This document shows, in pieces, positions 44,601-55,226 of a stretch of DNA of 64,000 nt (positions are counted from its first letter, which is position 1; each line of letters begins with the position of its first letter). The stretch covers positions 37,679,501-37,743,500 of the forward strand of contig CM066314.1 in NCBI GenBank assembly GCA_033807775.1. Reading direction: 5' to 3'. The position numbers were made by a program, and so were the translations under genes. The notes under the pieces were generated by a model, which was given only the letters and a program-made list of their open reading frames with translations, did no database searches and was not told the DNA's origin. Source of the stretch: Saussurea involucrata. Lineage: Eukaryota > Streptophyta > Magnoliopsida > Asterales > Asteraceae.

Positions 44601-44904
44601 CTATCTTCTCCTTTTTGTCAGAGACAAAGCAGGATTCCTTAGTGAAAATCACTTTGTTATCCATGTCGCAAAGCTGACTGATGCTCAGAAGATTATGCTT
44701 CAGCCCTTCAACATATGCGACTCTTCTGAAGGAGGTTGTACCATTTGAAAGTACAACATACCCTCGGGTGTGTCCTTTTCCATTTCCACCGAAAGTCACA
44801 GAGGGACCCTTCTCTTCCTTGTATTCAGCGAGCAGGTTTTTCTTTCCAGTCATGTGTCTAGAGCATCCGCTATCGAGATACCAGATACCCTTCTTAACCT
44901 GCAT
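41626..44904 (-). CDS. pol: SIRE pol: protease, integrase, RT, RNase H (one TAG stop)
   Basis: From ATG 44904: protease motif WYLDSGCSRHMTG, GAG-pre-integrase zinc finger (HKRLSH ... CSACEKGKQ), integrase core with D (HMDLFGP), D (RSDHGTEF) and E (PQQNGVAERRNRKI), a long linker, RT (WVYRNKLDEHGTV, VKSAFLNGKL, YVDDIIFGST) and RNase H (YSDSDFAGCKMDRKSTTG, STSEVEYVAA, ADLFTKPLD). The order PR-IN-RT-RH defines Ty1/copia. A TAG at 42499-42501, just before YKMSMMGELTYFLGLQ, splits RT from RNase H; apart from this the frame is open. Pol lies one base out of frame with gag, whose TAA is 14 bases upstream. Confidence 0.92.
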
Positions 44905-44917
44905 TTACAAAGGAAGA

Positions 44918-47332
44918 TTAATTTTGCTTGGGTACCCACTTAACCATGTATGCACGTTTGTCAGTGGAGCTAGTTGGAATAGAAGGTTCAGCGGTCTTCG
45001 CAGCATTTGAAGATTCAGCTTTGTCTTTCTTCACTTTGGTTAATTTCTTAACTTCAGTGGTAGGAGTCATCTTGACCTGATTTGCATCGGTGTTGGTCTT
45101 CTTTGCCTTGGGGGCAATCTTCACCTTAGCTATTTTTTCAGCTTTGGTGGCTGTGGGGCACTTACTAGCAATATGATCGGTAAGTCCATAGTGATAACAT
45201 TTCCTATAACTAAAAATAGTTCTAGGACCACTTGTATGCTGAGCTTTTAATTTCGAATTAGAAGTGCCAGCACCAAGTAAACTATAGGCTTTAGAAATGG
45301 GACGAACATTCAGTTCTTCAGATTTCTTACCAAGGACATCCACTCTGAGTCTAGGAGTAGATCGCTGAATAGATCCAGAGATCAGCTTTCTAGATCCAGA
45401 GGGGTTGATCCCTGAGGCTTTAGAAGCATTCAGCTTTGGTACTAAGGTACCCTTCTGAGGATTTTGATAAATAACAATTCCTTTACCTTTGTCTTTAGAG
45501 ACAGAGGTAGGTTTTGAATAAACCATTTTCTCCTTACCTTTTGAGGAGGTAGGAGTTTCCTCAGGGATTGGTGTAAAGGACGAGGAGCACTGAGATGATG
45601 AAGTGTCTGCGACTGAGGATACGAACGTTCCAAATTTAAGCATTGAACGTTCAGTGGTTGGTTTTGAAGTATCATATTTATAACCTAGACCACGTTTATC
45701 ACTCAGAGGAATCTGAGCCTTAATTATCTCAGTGATCTTTGTTGAAGAATTACACCATCCTTCAATAGTAGCTTGTTCAGCTTTTAATGCAGCGATAGCT
45801 TCTGCTCGTTCGATTTTGACTAGCTGATTTAAATAGACTTGATCTTTAAAATCATCTTCAATTTTAGAAAGCTTTTCTATTTGAAGGTGGCAGTTTTTAA
45901 GCTTTTCAGCGAGATCAAGATTTTGGTTTTCAACCACATTTTTGCCGTTCATGGCTTCGTATAAACTTCTAGTCAAGAGATCGATCTTACGGAGACTATC
46001 AGCTTCATCAATATTTGCAATATTGGTAAAGAAAGAAGGTGATACCTGAATGGCAGATGTTGAAGTGGAGGGAATGTCTGAACTTTCTTCCTCTTCTTCA
46101 ATCTTGGCCATGAGACATTGATTTGCTTCATCATCTTCAGAGTCAGATGATGATGCTTCTTCATCAGAAGCAGCCCAATCATAGTCAGCCATCAGGCCTT
46201 TTCCTTTCTTCTTAAAACTTTTCAGCTTTGCATACTTCACCTTCAGCTTTGAGTATTTGTCATCTTTATTTCTTGGAACAAAGTTTTTCTTTGTGAAAGC
46301 TGAAGGTCTCATGACTTTCTTTGACCTGCACTCATTAGCGAAATGACCTGTCTTTTCGCAGTTGAAACAAGTAGCAGTAGCCTTATCAACAAAAGCTGAT
46401 GATTTAGGCTTGTCAGTTATGGAAAGAGGTTTGTTCTTTCTAAACATTTTCTTCTTGGCGAATCTCCTGAACTTTTTAGTTAGGAGAGCCAAGGATTCAT
46501 CATCATCTGAAGAATCAGAGTCTGATGACCTTTCAGAGTTACTTTCTAACTCAGTAATAGTGACCGAGGGTCGCTGAGTAGAAGGTTCTTCTGAGATTAA
46601 AGCAACAGGAGTGCTTTTGGAATCTTTTACAAGATTCTTCTTAAGATGGGTAGATTGCTCATGATTCAGCAATGTACCATATAAGGTTGAAAGGGTCATT
46701 GATTTAAGATCCTTTGACAGCTTGAGACACATGGAATAATTGTCCCAGCTTTCAGGTAAACATTCTAGAAAACTTGTCAGCACTTCAAAGTTAGAATATT
46801 CCTTACCAACAGTTTTTAGATCTATAATTAAGCAATTAAAACGTTGGTGAACTTCAGAGAGAGTTTCATTCTTACCAGAAATGAAGTTTTCGTATTGTCT
46901 TACCAGGTTGATCTTTCTTGAGTCCTGGACTTCAGACGTTCCTTCATACTGAACACATATTGTGTCCCACATGGCTTTTGATGACTTCAGGTTCATGACG
47001 GAATGGTAGACTTCGTCAGGAAGGGCCATGGATAGTATGGATCTGGCTTTTGTATCTATAGCCACTTTCTTCTTATCTTCATCGGTCCACATGTGTATTT
47101 CCTTTGGAAGCAGCCTTTCTGGAATAGCAGCTCTAGTTGCAGTGGCTGGAACTAAAGGATCAATTGTTACAGGGATGTGTGGGCCGTTTTCGAGATAGTA
47201 AGTCATAGTAGGGTCTACACCTTCTAAGAAGAGTGTCATCCTATTTTTCCACAAGTTGAAGTTGTCTCTGGAAAATCTAGGGGGTTTTGCAAGAGAACCA
47301 TTGTCTATATAATGTGTGTTTGTGTTGGCCAT
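44918..47332 (-). CDS. gag: SIRE Gag
   Basis: 804 codons from ATG 47332, fully open. N-terminal copia Gag domain (KPPRFSRDNFNLWKNRMTLF, ALPDEVYHSVMN, KAMWDTICVQYEGTSEVQ, FLECLPESWDNYSMCL), then an acidic Ser-rich segment, a CCHC zinc knuckle CFNCEKTGHFANEC near residue 325, a coiled-coil-prone middle (LAEKLKNCHLQIEKLSKIED), and a second knuckle-like CYHYGLTDHIASKC in which the second Cys is Tyr. Gag forms the particle and binds RNA. The length is large for copia but usual for SIRE-type elements. It ends MVKWVPKQN-TAA. Confidence 0.93.
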   Translation of the reverse strand: MANTNTHYIDNGSLAKPPRFSRDNFNLWKNRMTLFLEGVDPTMTYYLENGPHIPVTIDPLVPATATRAAIPERLLPKEIHMWTDEDKKKVAIDTKARSILSMALPDEVYHSVMNLKSSKAMWDTICVQYEGTSEVQDSRKINLVRQYENFISGKNETLSEVHQRFNCLIIDLKTVGKEYSNFEVLTSFLECLPESWDNYSMCLKLSKDLKSMTLSTLYGTLLNHEQSTHLKKNLVKDSKSTPVALISEEPSTQRPSVTITELESNSERSSDSDSSDDDESLALLTKKFRRFAKKKMFRKNKPLSITDKPKSSAFVDKATATCFNCEKTGHFANECRSKKVMRPSAFTKKNFVPRNKDDKYSKLKVKYAKLKSFKKKGKGLMADYDWAASDEEASSSDSEDDEANQCLMAKIEEEEESSDIPSTSTSAIQVSPSFFTNIANIDEADSLRKIDLLTRSLYEAMNGKNVVENQNLDLAEKLKNCHLQIEKLSKIEDDFKDQVYLNQLVKIERAEAIAALKAEQATIEGWCNSSTKITEIIKAQIPLSDKRGLGYKYDTSKPTTERSMLKFGTFVSSVADTSSSQCSSSFTPIPEETPTSSKGKEKMVYSKPTSVSKDKGKGIVIYQNPQKGTLVPKLNASKASGINPSGSRKLISGSIQRSTPRLRVDVLGKKSEELNVRPISKAYSLLGAGTSNSKLKAQHTSGPRTIFSYRKCYHYGLTDHIASKCPTATKAEKIAKVKIAPKAKKTNTDANQVKMTPTTEVKKLTKVKKDKAESSNAAKTAEPSIPTSSTDKRAYMVKWVPKQN

Positions 47333-47398
47333 TTTCAGATAATAGCAAGGAAGAGAAATATCTTAGATTAGATCTTGTTTATGAGATTAAACAAATCT

Positions 47399-47410
47399 GC
47401 TCTGATACCA
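47399..47410 (-). other. SIRE primer-binding site (initiator tRNA-Met)
   Basis: Minus strand TGGTATCAGAGC, complementary to the 3' end of plant initiator tRNA-Met, two bases inside the 5' LTR. Confidence 0.93.
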
Positions 47411-47412
47411 CT

Positions 47413-48378
47413 TGTTGGTCCCGAAGGCCTGTACAAGTTTGTAGAAGGGGGGGTTGAATACAAACACACAGATTTTACTTTTCTAAATTGTTTATTGATA
47501 AATCATTAACAATTTACAGCTTGTTGCGGAGACAAGATTAAGGATAAACCTAAATCTAAACAAGTTGGAACACTAAGGTTTCTTGCACTAAGAAAGATAA
47601 GGAAATTACTAATAATAACCTATCTTGAGATAAGAGATTTGAACTTGTCCAGAGTTAGCAAGTTACTTCAAAAGAAGTGAGTTCATCTCTTTATATACTG
47701 CATGCATTTAATGCAAGTCAGTATATACTTTACACGTGTCATCAGCTGGTTGGTTGCATGTCATTGACCTTGGTTGATAACCTTAGTAGCCGTATGGATG
47801 AATAGTGTAGTATCAGAGTGGTTGTACGATTTCAGATATTCGGAGGTTCTTTTCTGACAATTCGTACGGAGTCGTGCAAGGGTGGTTGAGACAAAAGTAC
47901 TTTGTACGGAGGACTTCATGATCAGCTTTCGTTGATTCAGCGATTATCATTTACTATTCAGCAGATGATAAAGTTCAGCGATAGCTGAAGTCTTGTACTT
48001 GATACTTCACGTTGAGTGGACAAATCTGAGTCTTCGCTGATCCGCATCAGTTCATTAGGAGACTTGTCGCTGGTTCTTGAGCTTGATCTTCGACTTTAGC
48101 ATAGAACCTTTGTTGACGTGAAACTTGTCTTCAGGGATCATAAGTAAACAACTAACTTATCAGCGATCATCATAATGACTGAACAGACTCAGAGCATTAA
48201 TGATGAACAGTGTTCGCTGAATGTTTAATTTAAAAGAGCGAGAGTTCCTATCAGCGGTACTGTAAGATCTTAGTACTTGTCAGCGATAGTGAAACTCTGA
48301 TACATATTGTTTACTTACAATTTTCACTAAGTATTTAAGAGAGGGTCATTATCAAATCACTGAGGGTTTGGATCAACA
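47413..48378 (-). repeat. 5' LTR of the SIRE element (966 bp)
   Basis: Nearly identical to 35356-36320; a run of seven instead of six G near 47442 accounts for the extra base. Followed on the plus strand by the target duplication CAATT. Confidence 0.92.
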
Positions 48379-48383
48379 CAATT

Positions 48384-50145
48384 TAATCCCACGACTATCT
48401 TCAGTCGGTTGAAGATGATGTTTGCTCATTACTTCTTCCTTCAAGTTGCTTTCTAACAAAGCTTCCACTTGGGCAGCTTTTATTCTTTCAATCAGACTTG
48501 ACATTACATCAATTCTGGCGTTTGTCGTTTTCACACACCCACTATACTCTTTTCTGCTCAAGGCATCGGCTACAACATTTTCTTTACCTGGGTGGTAATG
48601 CAATTCACAATCGTAATCTTTTAACAATTCAAGCCATCGCCTTTGCCTCATATTCAGCTCCTTCTGATCAAAAACATGCTGCAGACTTTTATGATCAGTG
48701 AAGAGTGTACACTTCGTTCCATAGAGATAATGACGCCACATCTTTAAAGCAAACACAACCGCTGCTAATTCCAAATCGTGGGTAGGATAGTTCTTTTCGT
48801 GTTCTTTCAACTGTCTTGACGCATAGGCAATCACCTTACCTCGTTGCGTCAACACACATCCCAAACCCATTTTCGATGCGTCACTATAGACTACCAAATC
48901 TTCAGTTCCTTCTGGCAGTGCAAGAATAGGAGCTTCACACAACTTCTGTCGTAAGGTTCTGAAAGCTAATTCCTGCTTTTCGGTCCAAACAAACTTCATA
49001 TTCTTACGAGTCAACATCGTCAGAGTAGAAGAAATCTTTGAGAAATCTTTTATAAATCTTCTGTAATAACCTGCGAGACCCAAGAAACTTCTTATTTCAG
49101 ACGCGCTTTTCGGAGTCTCCCAATTCATCATTGCTTCTATTTTTGATGGATCTACTTTCACCCCTTCCGATGAAATCACATGACCGAGAAATTGTACTTC
49201 TTTCAACCAAAATTCACATTTAGAGAATTTTGAATACAATTTCTCCTTGCGTAACACTTCTAACACTTCACGAAGATGGCGTTTATGATCGTCCTCATTC
49301 TTCGAGTAAACAAGTATGTCATCAATAAAAACGATAACAAACTTGTCTAGAAACGGTCGACACACTCTATTCATCAGATCCATGAATATAGCTGGAGCAT
49401 TAGTTAACCCAAATGGCATCACGAGAAATTCATAATGCCCATACCTCGTTCTAAATGATGTCTTTGGAACGTCTTCTTCTCTTACCCGCACTTGGTGATA
49501 CCCTGACCTTAGATCAATTTTGGAAAAGCATCCCGCACCGTGGAGTTGATCAAACAGATCATCAATCCTTGGAAGCGGATACTTATTCTTAATTGTCACA
49601 TTATTCAGCTCCCGATAATCTATGCACATTCTCATAGTGCCATCTTTCTTCTTAACAAACAATACCGGAGCTCCCCAAGGTGAAGAACTCGGTCTAACAA
49701 AACCTTTGTCTAACAGCTCTTGCAATTGAGACATCATTTATGTCATCTCAGTTGGCGCTAGGCGGTAAGGTGCACGAGCTATCGGTGCTGCTCCAGGAAT
49801 AAGATCGATGCGAAACTCTACTTGTCTTTCCGCTGGTAGACCTGGAAGATCATCCGGGAATACATCCGGAAATTCACACACCACTTTGATATATTGCATT
49901 TGTTTCTTTTCTAACTTCGTATCTATAACATAAGCTAGATAGGACCAACATCCTTTCGCTAAACATTTACGCGCCTTTGCCAATGAAATCAACGGAATAT
50001 CTCCTTTCTGCTTTTCTCCAAATATGAATACGTCATCTATATCGGTCATCGGAATTCGGATCAGCTTCTTTGCACACATTATTTCTGCCTGGTTATTGCT
50101 CAACCAATCCATCCCCACAATAACATCAAATCCCCCAATTTCCAT
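48384..50145 (-). pseudogene. pol: chromovirus protease end, RT and RNase H
   Basis: On the minus strand: protease C-terminal part (MEIGGFDVIVGMDWLSNNQ), linker (FPDVFPDDLPGLPAERQVEF), RT (MQLQELLDKGF region as SQLQELLDKGFVRPSSSPW, CIDYRELN, FRTRYGHYEFLVMPFGLTNA, FIDDILVYSKN) and RNase H (YSDASKMGLGCVL, SRQLKEHEKNYPTHDLEL, FTDHKSLQHVF, KENVVADALSRK). RT and RNase H (454 codons) are open. A TAA at 49738-49740 precedes RT, and a TGA at 50146-50148 precedes the protease end. The frame reaches the SIRE insertion and continues at 35350. Confidence 0.9.
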
Positions 50146-51705
50146 TCACAATAAGTCAATCGGAAATTCTGCTCCCTCTATCAAAATCTTACAATCGACC
50201 AAACTTTCACTAACCAAGGACTGAACTCCATTAGCTATCCCAACTACTAAGGCATCTCCTAAAGTAGTGACAGGCATAGCTAACTTACGATGGAACAACT
50301 TGGATACAAAAGAATAGTTTGCGCCACTATCAAATAACACAAGTGCAGGAATGGAGTTTATAAGGAATGTACCCGAGACAACATCTTTCGATCCTTTCGC
50401 TTCTTCAGCAGTCATTTGAAAAGCACGCCCAGTTGGTTTAGGGATAACCAACTTCCTTCCCTGATCTCCCTCCTTCTTTAGCTTCGGACAATCTTTTCGA
50501 AAGTGGCCCGGTTGCTTACATTCAAAACACACTGATCCCGGCATTGGGCAGTTCACGGCTATATGCCCCGCCTTCCCGCATTTGTAACATTCATTTCCAC
50601 CCACTCGACACAAGCCAAAATGTTTGCTTCTACATTTAGAGCACCAGCTTGGTTCCCTACGAGAGTCATAACGGATATTCTTGCCAAACAATCTGGTTTT
50701 CTGAGAAGATTCTGAACGACCTTCCCACTTTCTCTTTTCTCCTACATGTGCTTTCTCTTCTTTGTCTTTGGCGTACATCTCTTCTATCACTTTCGCTTCC
50801 TCAATCGTCTCCCTTAAAGTAGTAACTTTTGAACTTCGAACCCTCGTCATCATATCCGCCGGTAAACCCTTCAGATAAGCTTTAATTTTGTCTTTCTCAG
50901 CTGGAGCCACCTGCCCCACCAGGTTCAGCTTCTCCATAAAGGATTCGGTATACTTTTTCACTATCATGTTACCTTTCTTGAGATTCCTGAACTCTTCCTC
51001 GATTCGGTCCATTTCAGTTTCGTTACAGTATTCCTCCAAAATCTTTGCTTTGAACTGTTCCCAAGTCACGGCATTCAGAACCGCCTCCGTCACAGAAGAT
51101 GACAGCACGTTTCACCAGGATAACGCGTTACCGCGTAACATTTGTGACCCAAATCTAACTTTAGACTTTTCATCATAACACTCACAAGCCCGAAAGGCTT
51201 GTTCTATTTCTCTTATCCAGTTCATACAAGCCACTGGACTATCATCTCCTTTGAATTCTGGCGGTTTACAGCTCAGAAAAGTTTTGTAGGAGCAGATTCG
51301 TTCAACCCTTCTTTCCGACTCCGACCCTGGGTTACCAGTTGGATTTATCATACTAGTATCAACTACTGTTCGTCTTGGTTCCGTACTTCGATCATTGAAC
51401 ATTTTCATAAACATTTCTGCTTGTCTTCCCATATTGATGTTCATCATTTCAGCTTGCCTTTCCATTGATGCATTCATCAATCTGGTTACATTATCCATTA
51501 TACGGCCTTCCATACTTGAATCTGATGGTGTTTGATCGGCAGTACTGGCACCCCCTCGATGTACCCGATTTCGCATTCCTCCTAAAGAAAGAAAATCTGG
51601 TGGCGTCTCCTGAATTCCGCTTACTCCAGTTTGCCTTTCTCCCGTATCGTCTAACCAATTCCTATTCATAGAAGAATTTGGAGACCTCGGAGGTGTATTC
51701 ACCAT
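50146..51705 (-). pseudogene. gag: chromovirus gag and protease start
   Basis: ATG 51705 (MVNTPPRSP). N-terminal Met/Gln-rich segment (MERQAEMMNINMGRQAEMF), Gag core (SYKTFLSCKPPEFKGDDSPV, FRACECYDEKSKVRFG, MLRGNALSW), EYCNETEMDRIEEEFRNLKK, then two CCHC knuckles (CYKCGKAGHIAVNC and CFECKQPGHFRKDC) and the protease active site (LVLFDSGANYSFVS). TGA at 51112-51114 replaces the second Trp of the WW pair kept in the other copy (TWWNV near 8630). TGA at 50146-50148 ends the frame inside the protease. Confidence 0.9.
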
Positions 51706-52055
51706 TGATCTAAAGGAGCACAACAGAATACTCATCAGTAATGGTTTATACAACTACACATACAATACGTACTTTATCGCTAATCAGTCACTGTAACAAT
51801 TTAGAAACAAGTATGCTTGTGTAATAATATATTCATAATAACACTAGCTAATTGAAATTGCGAACATATCATACATGAGAATTCTCATTACCATTGTTAC
51901 AGTACTAACTTCGCGTATTTCTGTCGACTCTAAGACTACCCAGTCTTAGTACTTCTACCCATAACTCACGGATCATAACTTAATTCATCACAGCTTAAGT
52001 CTAGGTATCTCAAAATCATACCTAGTTCGCTTAAACTACAGCTCTGATACCATAT
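51706..52055 (-). other. chromovirus leader with primer-binding site
   Basis: Untranslated leader. The initiator-tRNA-Met primer site TGGTATCAGAGC (minus strand) is at 52041-52052, three bases inside the LTR. The leader resembles 2119-2421. Confidence 0.85.
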
Positions 52056-54271
52056 TGTAACACCCTAAAATCAAGGCCAATTTAAACCTAAAAAATTGCT
52101 ACAAGTTATGATCAAAAACTTCAAACTTCTATAACCTGAGGATCAAACGTAAAGGTTTTATATACAGTACATCTAATTCAAATAACCTATTAATCTAATC
52201 ATACATCATAATCAGATTAATTAATTTATCTAATCCTTCGTCCCAAAAGCATCAAAAGAACAGTTAGATCCTCCGTTATCTCTAAGTTTAAGTCTTTCCA
52301 AAAGATCCTCATCACACTTTCCCGCTTACTTCCCGGAGCTTGTACCTGGTAAGAAAATTCAACTTGAAACATTAGGCTTTCGCCTAGTGAGAATATTCAA
52401 ATCAAATTAAAGTTAAACAATTAAAATCTCAGCAGATAAAACAAACCTGTTCTCGCCCATCTTACCGTACAACAACTCCTTTCAATACTGGGAATCTACC
52501 CCAGTCCCATACTTATGACTAATTCGTCTAGCCATAATATCACTATCAAGAGTTTACTATAAATCAGCCCAGATTCAAAGTTATTACTCTTATCTAAGAA
52601 ATTACAAGTCAAAACCTGCCTATTTCTTAACTCGGAAGTAGAGATTACAAATTACTTTATGCCTATCTCTAATCTTCCTTTCACAACGGGAAATCTCTGA
52701 TCTTCCCTATAAAATGGAAATCTCCGATCTTCCATTCGAAATGGGAATTACAAATTAAAATCTGCCTATTCCACATTTCACGTTCTCACCATCTCAGAAT
52801 CACTGACCCCAATTGGATTAATATATCGCGATACACAACCGGGGCCCTCACGATGATTCAAGATACGCTCATTCACTAGAAATTACATCCCTTGGTCAAA
52901 TGGCAAGTATTTCGGTTCCCATTAGACCGTACCCAGGTGCCCTACTATGACCGGATGCCTATTTCTAGCAATTGCCACACAATACATAAGTATTATTACT
53001 CTTACTATTATATGTGCATAACATACAATATATTCATCTCCAAAACATACTCTATATATATAAACATTTATAAAGAATATTAATAGTCTTGACACCTCGA
53101 CTTCGTAACTATTCCCTCATTGCAATTTAGCACGGGGATCAACATATCATAACTTTTAGCCATCTATTTGGACTCATCATTGATTAAGACGAGTCCTTTA
53201 TTAACATGCTCAGACATACATAATACTTATCTATTTTAATATTAATTGCTGAATTTTAAAGAGAGTTGAATAAACTCACCTGGTATGAAGTCACACTTCT
53301 TTTATTTCTTTTAAAGACGTAGGAACTTCTGTCTTCACCACCACAATTTACTGTAATACCCAATATTCAAATATACTGATATTAAATTACAGAACAGAAC
53401 TCTCTAAAACTAAGAATCCTTATCATCTAAAAATCTTCGTCTTAAGTCGCAACCAACTAAATATAAAAATCTCTTATCGCAATGCACAGTGCAAGTCGCA
53501 ATCAACTACTGCGACATGGTCACCATGTCGCAACCTTCTATTGCGATTTCAACCCCAAGTCGCAACCTTCTATTGAGAATTCAACACCAAGTCGCAACCT
53601 TCTATTGCGACTTCACTACCAAGTCGCAACCTTCTATTGCGACATCACTACCTTGGCGTTTTTAAGGCTGCGACATTCATGAATGTCGCAATGCACTGTT
53701 GCGACATGCTTGAATGTCTCAACCCACTGAAATTATCTAAAACCCAGATTTTATACTTTTAAGTTATGTTTGGTTCTGTAAATATGCAGATATGTTTAAT
53801 ACCCCTAACATAACATATCTATAAACTCAGATTCTCATAATCATCCAAAAATCACCAAAACCCATTTTCTAAACCATAGAAAACTTTTAACTAAAAAGAT
53901 GAAGGATTAATGAGATGTTTACCTTTGTTTGATTCTAGCTTCTCAACTGAAAATCTGATTTCCTTCTTCTTTTCCTCCCTTGATCTTTCTATCTCTATCT
54001 CTCGGTTCTAACTCTCTCTCTCTCTCGATACCGAATACACACACACACACAATTAGTCACTTAAGACTAATTGTGTGACACCTCTTGCTTAAAAACACTG
54101 CTGAGTCATAACTCAATTTACCAACTACACCCCTAACTTTTAAAGGAATGACACAACAAACCCTCAAGTTGAAATTCCACTTCAAACAATAACTTTAGAC
54201 AAATACAAACTTAACCCCAAGTTAAAACATGTAATTTACAAAATAATACCACGAAAATTCGAGATGTTACA
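52056..54271 (-). repeat. chromovirus LTR shared by two tandem elements (2216 bp)
   Basis: TGTAACACCC...GAGATGTTACA on the plus strand. It is the 5' LTR of the copy to its left and, by position, the 3' LTR of the truncated copy to its right. Strongly similar to 31830-33994 throughout. Confidence 0.87.
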
Positions 54272-54313
54272 ATACTCCCCAACATGAAAATGATTTCGTC
54301 CCCGAAATCAAAT

Positions 54314-55226
54314 CTAGCTAAACAAATGAGGATATCTAACTTTCATATCTTCCTCTGACTCTAAGGTCACATTAGCACCTCGATGATGCTTCCATTGAAC
54401 TTTTAACATTACCATCTTTTTACCACTTCGTAACCTCTTAACTGACGTTTCTAAAATTGCTTCCGGTTCTTCTACACATCGACTCCCTTCATCCACCCTA
54501 ACATCAGTAAGTGGAATCACATTCTGTTCTTCGGCTAAGCATTTCCGAAGATAACACACATGAAATGTATTATGGATCCCTTCTAACTCAGGTGGAAGAT
54601 CCAGTTGATACGCTTGTAGACCAACTCTTTTGGTGATAGTGAAAGGTCCTAGAAAACGAGGACTCAACTTCCCACGCTTTCCAAACCGTATCACACCTTT
54701 CCATGGGGATACTTTAAGCATTACACGCTCCCCAACTTGAAATTCTTTTGGTCTTCTTTTCGGATCAGCATAACCTTTCTGTTTATCTTGAGCCGCTTTC
54801 ATATGCTGCCGAATTTCCTTTACCTTGTCTGCGGTTTGTTGCACAAGTTCCGGACCAACAAACTGTTTCTCTCCGGCTTCTAACCAGCACACCGGAGTTC
54901 TGCATTTTCTACCATATAATGCCTCGAAAGGTGCCCTTCCAATACTGGAATGGTGACTGTTGTTATAAGCAAATTCTACTAACGGCAAATGAGAATCCCA
55001 GTTACCTCCAAAATCTAGCACACACGATCTAAGCATATCTTCCAAAGTCTGTATTGTTCTTTCGCTTTGGCCGTCAGTTTGTGGGTGATAAGCAGTACTT
55101 AGATTAACCCTCGTACCCAACTCTTCTTGAAGCGACTGCCAAAACCTGGAAGTAAATCGACTGTCACGATCAGACACAATAGACACCGGTATACCGTGTC
55201 GTGACACTACTTCATCAATATATAGT
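54314..55226 (-). pseudogene. pol: second chromovirus copy: integrase end and chromodomain
   Basis: About 300 open codons on the minus strand from YIDEVVSRHGIPVSIVSD through the integrase core (YHPQTDGQSERTIQTLEDM with the catalytic Glu), the C-terminal domain and the chromodomain (VQWKHHRGANVTLESEED). It is nearly identical to 34037-35000 but has TGG where that copy has its two TAG stops. The upstream part ends abruptly at 55226 against Athila LTR sequence. Confidence 0.88.

Larger units (their letters stand above)
35356..48378 (-). mobile_element. SIRE-type Ty1/copia element, 13.0 kb, nearly intact
   Basis: LTRs 35356-36320 and 47413-48378 differ by roughly nine substitutions and one G-run length change by my count (about 99% identity), and a perfect duplication CAATT flanks the element (35351-35355, 48379-48383). 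Next to the 3' LTR is the classic polypurine tract AATAGGGGGAGAT (minus strand); next to the 5' LTR is the initiator-tRNA-Met primer site (47399-47410). Gene order is gag, pol, then an extra two-exon gene after pol, as in SIRE-type elements that carry an env-like ORF. The visible disabling changes are one TAG in pol and one frameshift in the extra gene. Confidence 0.93.
31830..54271 (-). mobile_element. minus-strand chromovirus with SIRE insertion
   Basis: LTRs lie at 31830-33994 (3') and 52056-54271 (5'). Internal order on the minus strand: primer site, gag, protease, RT, RNase H, integrase, chromodomain. The 13.0-kb SIRE element is inserted between RNase H and the integrase zinc finger. The right LTR is followed not by host DNA but by the integrase end of a second copy (54272-55226), so two elements are in tandem with one shared LTR. 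At least five stop codons make it inactive. Confidence 0.85.
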
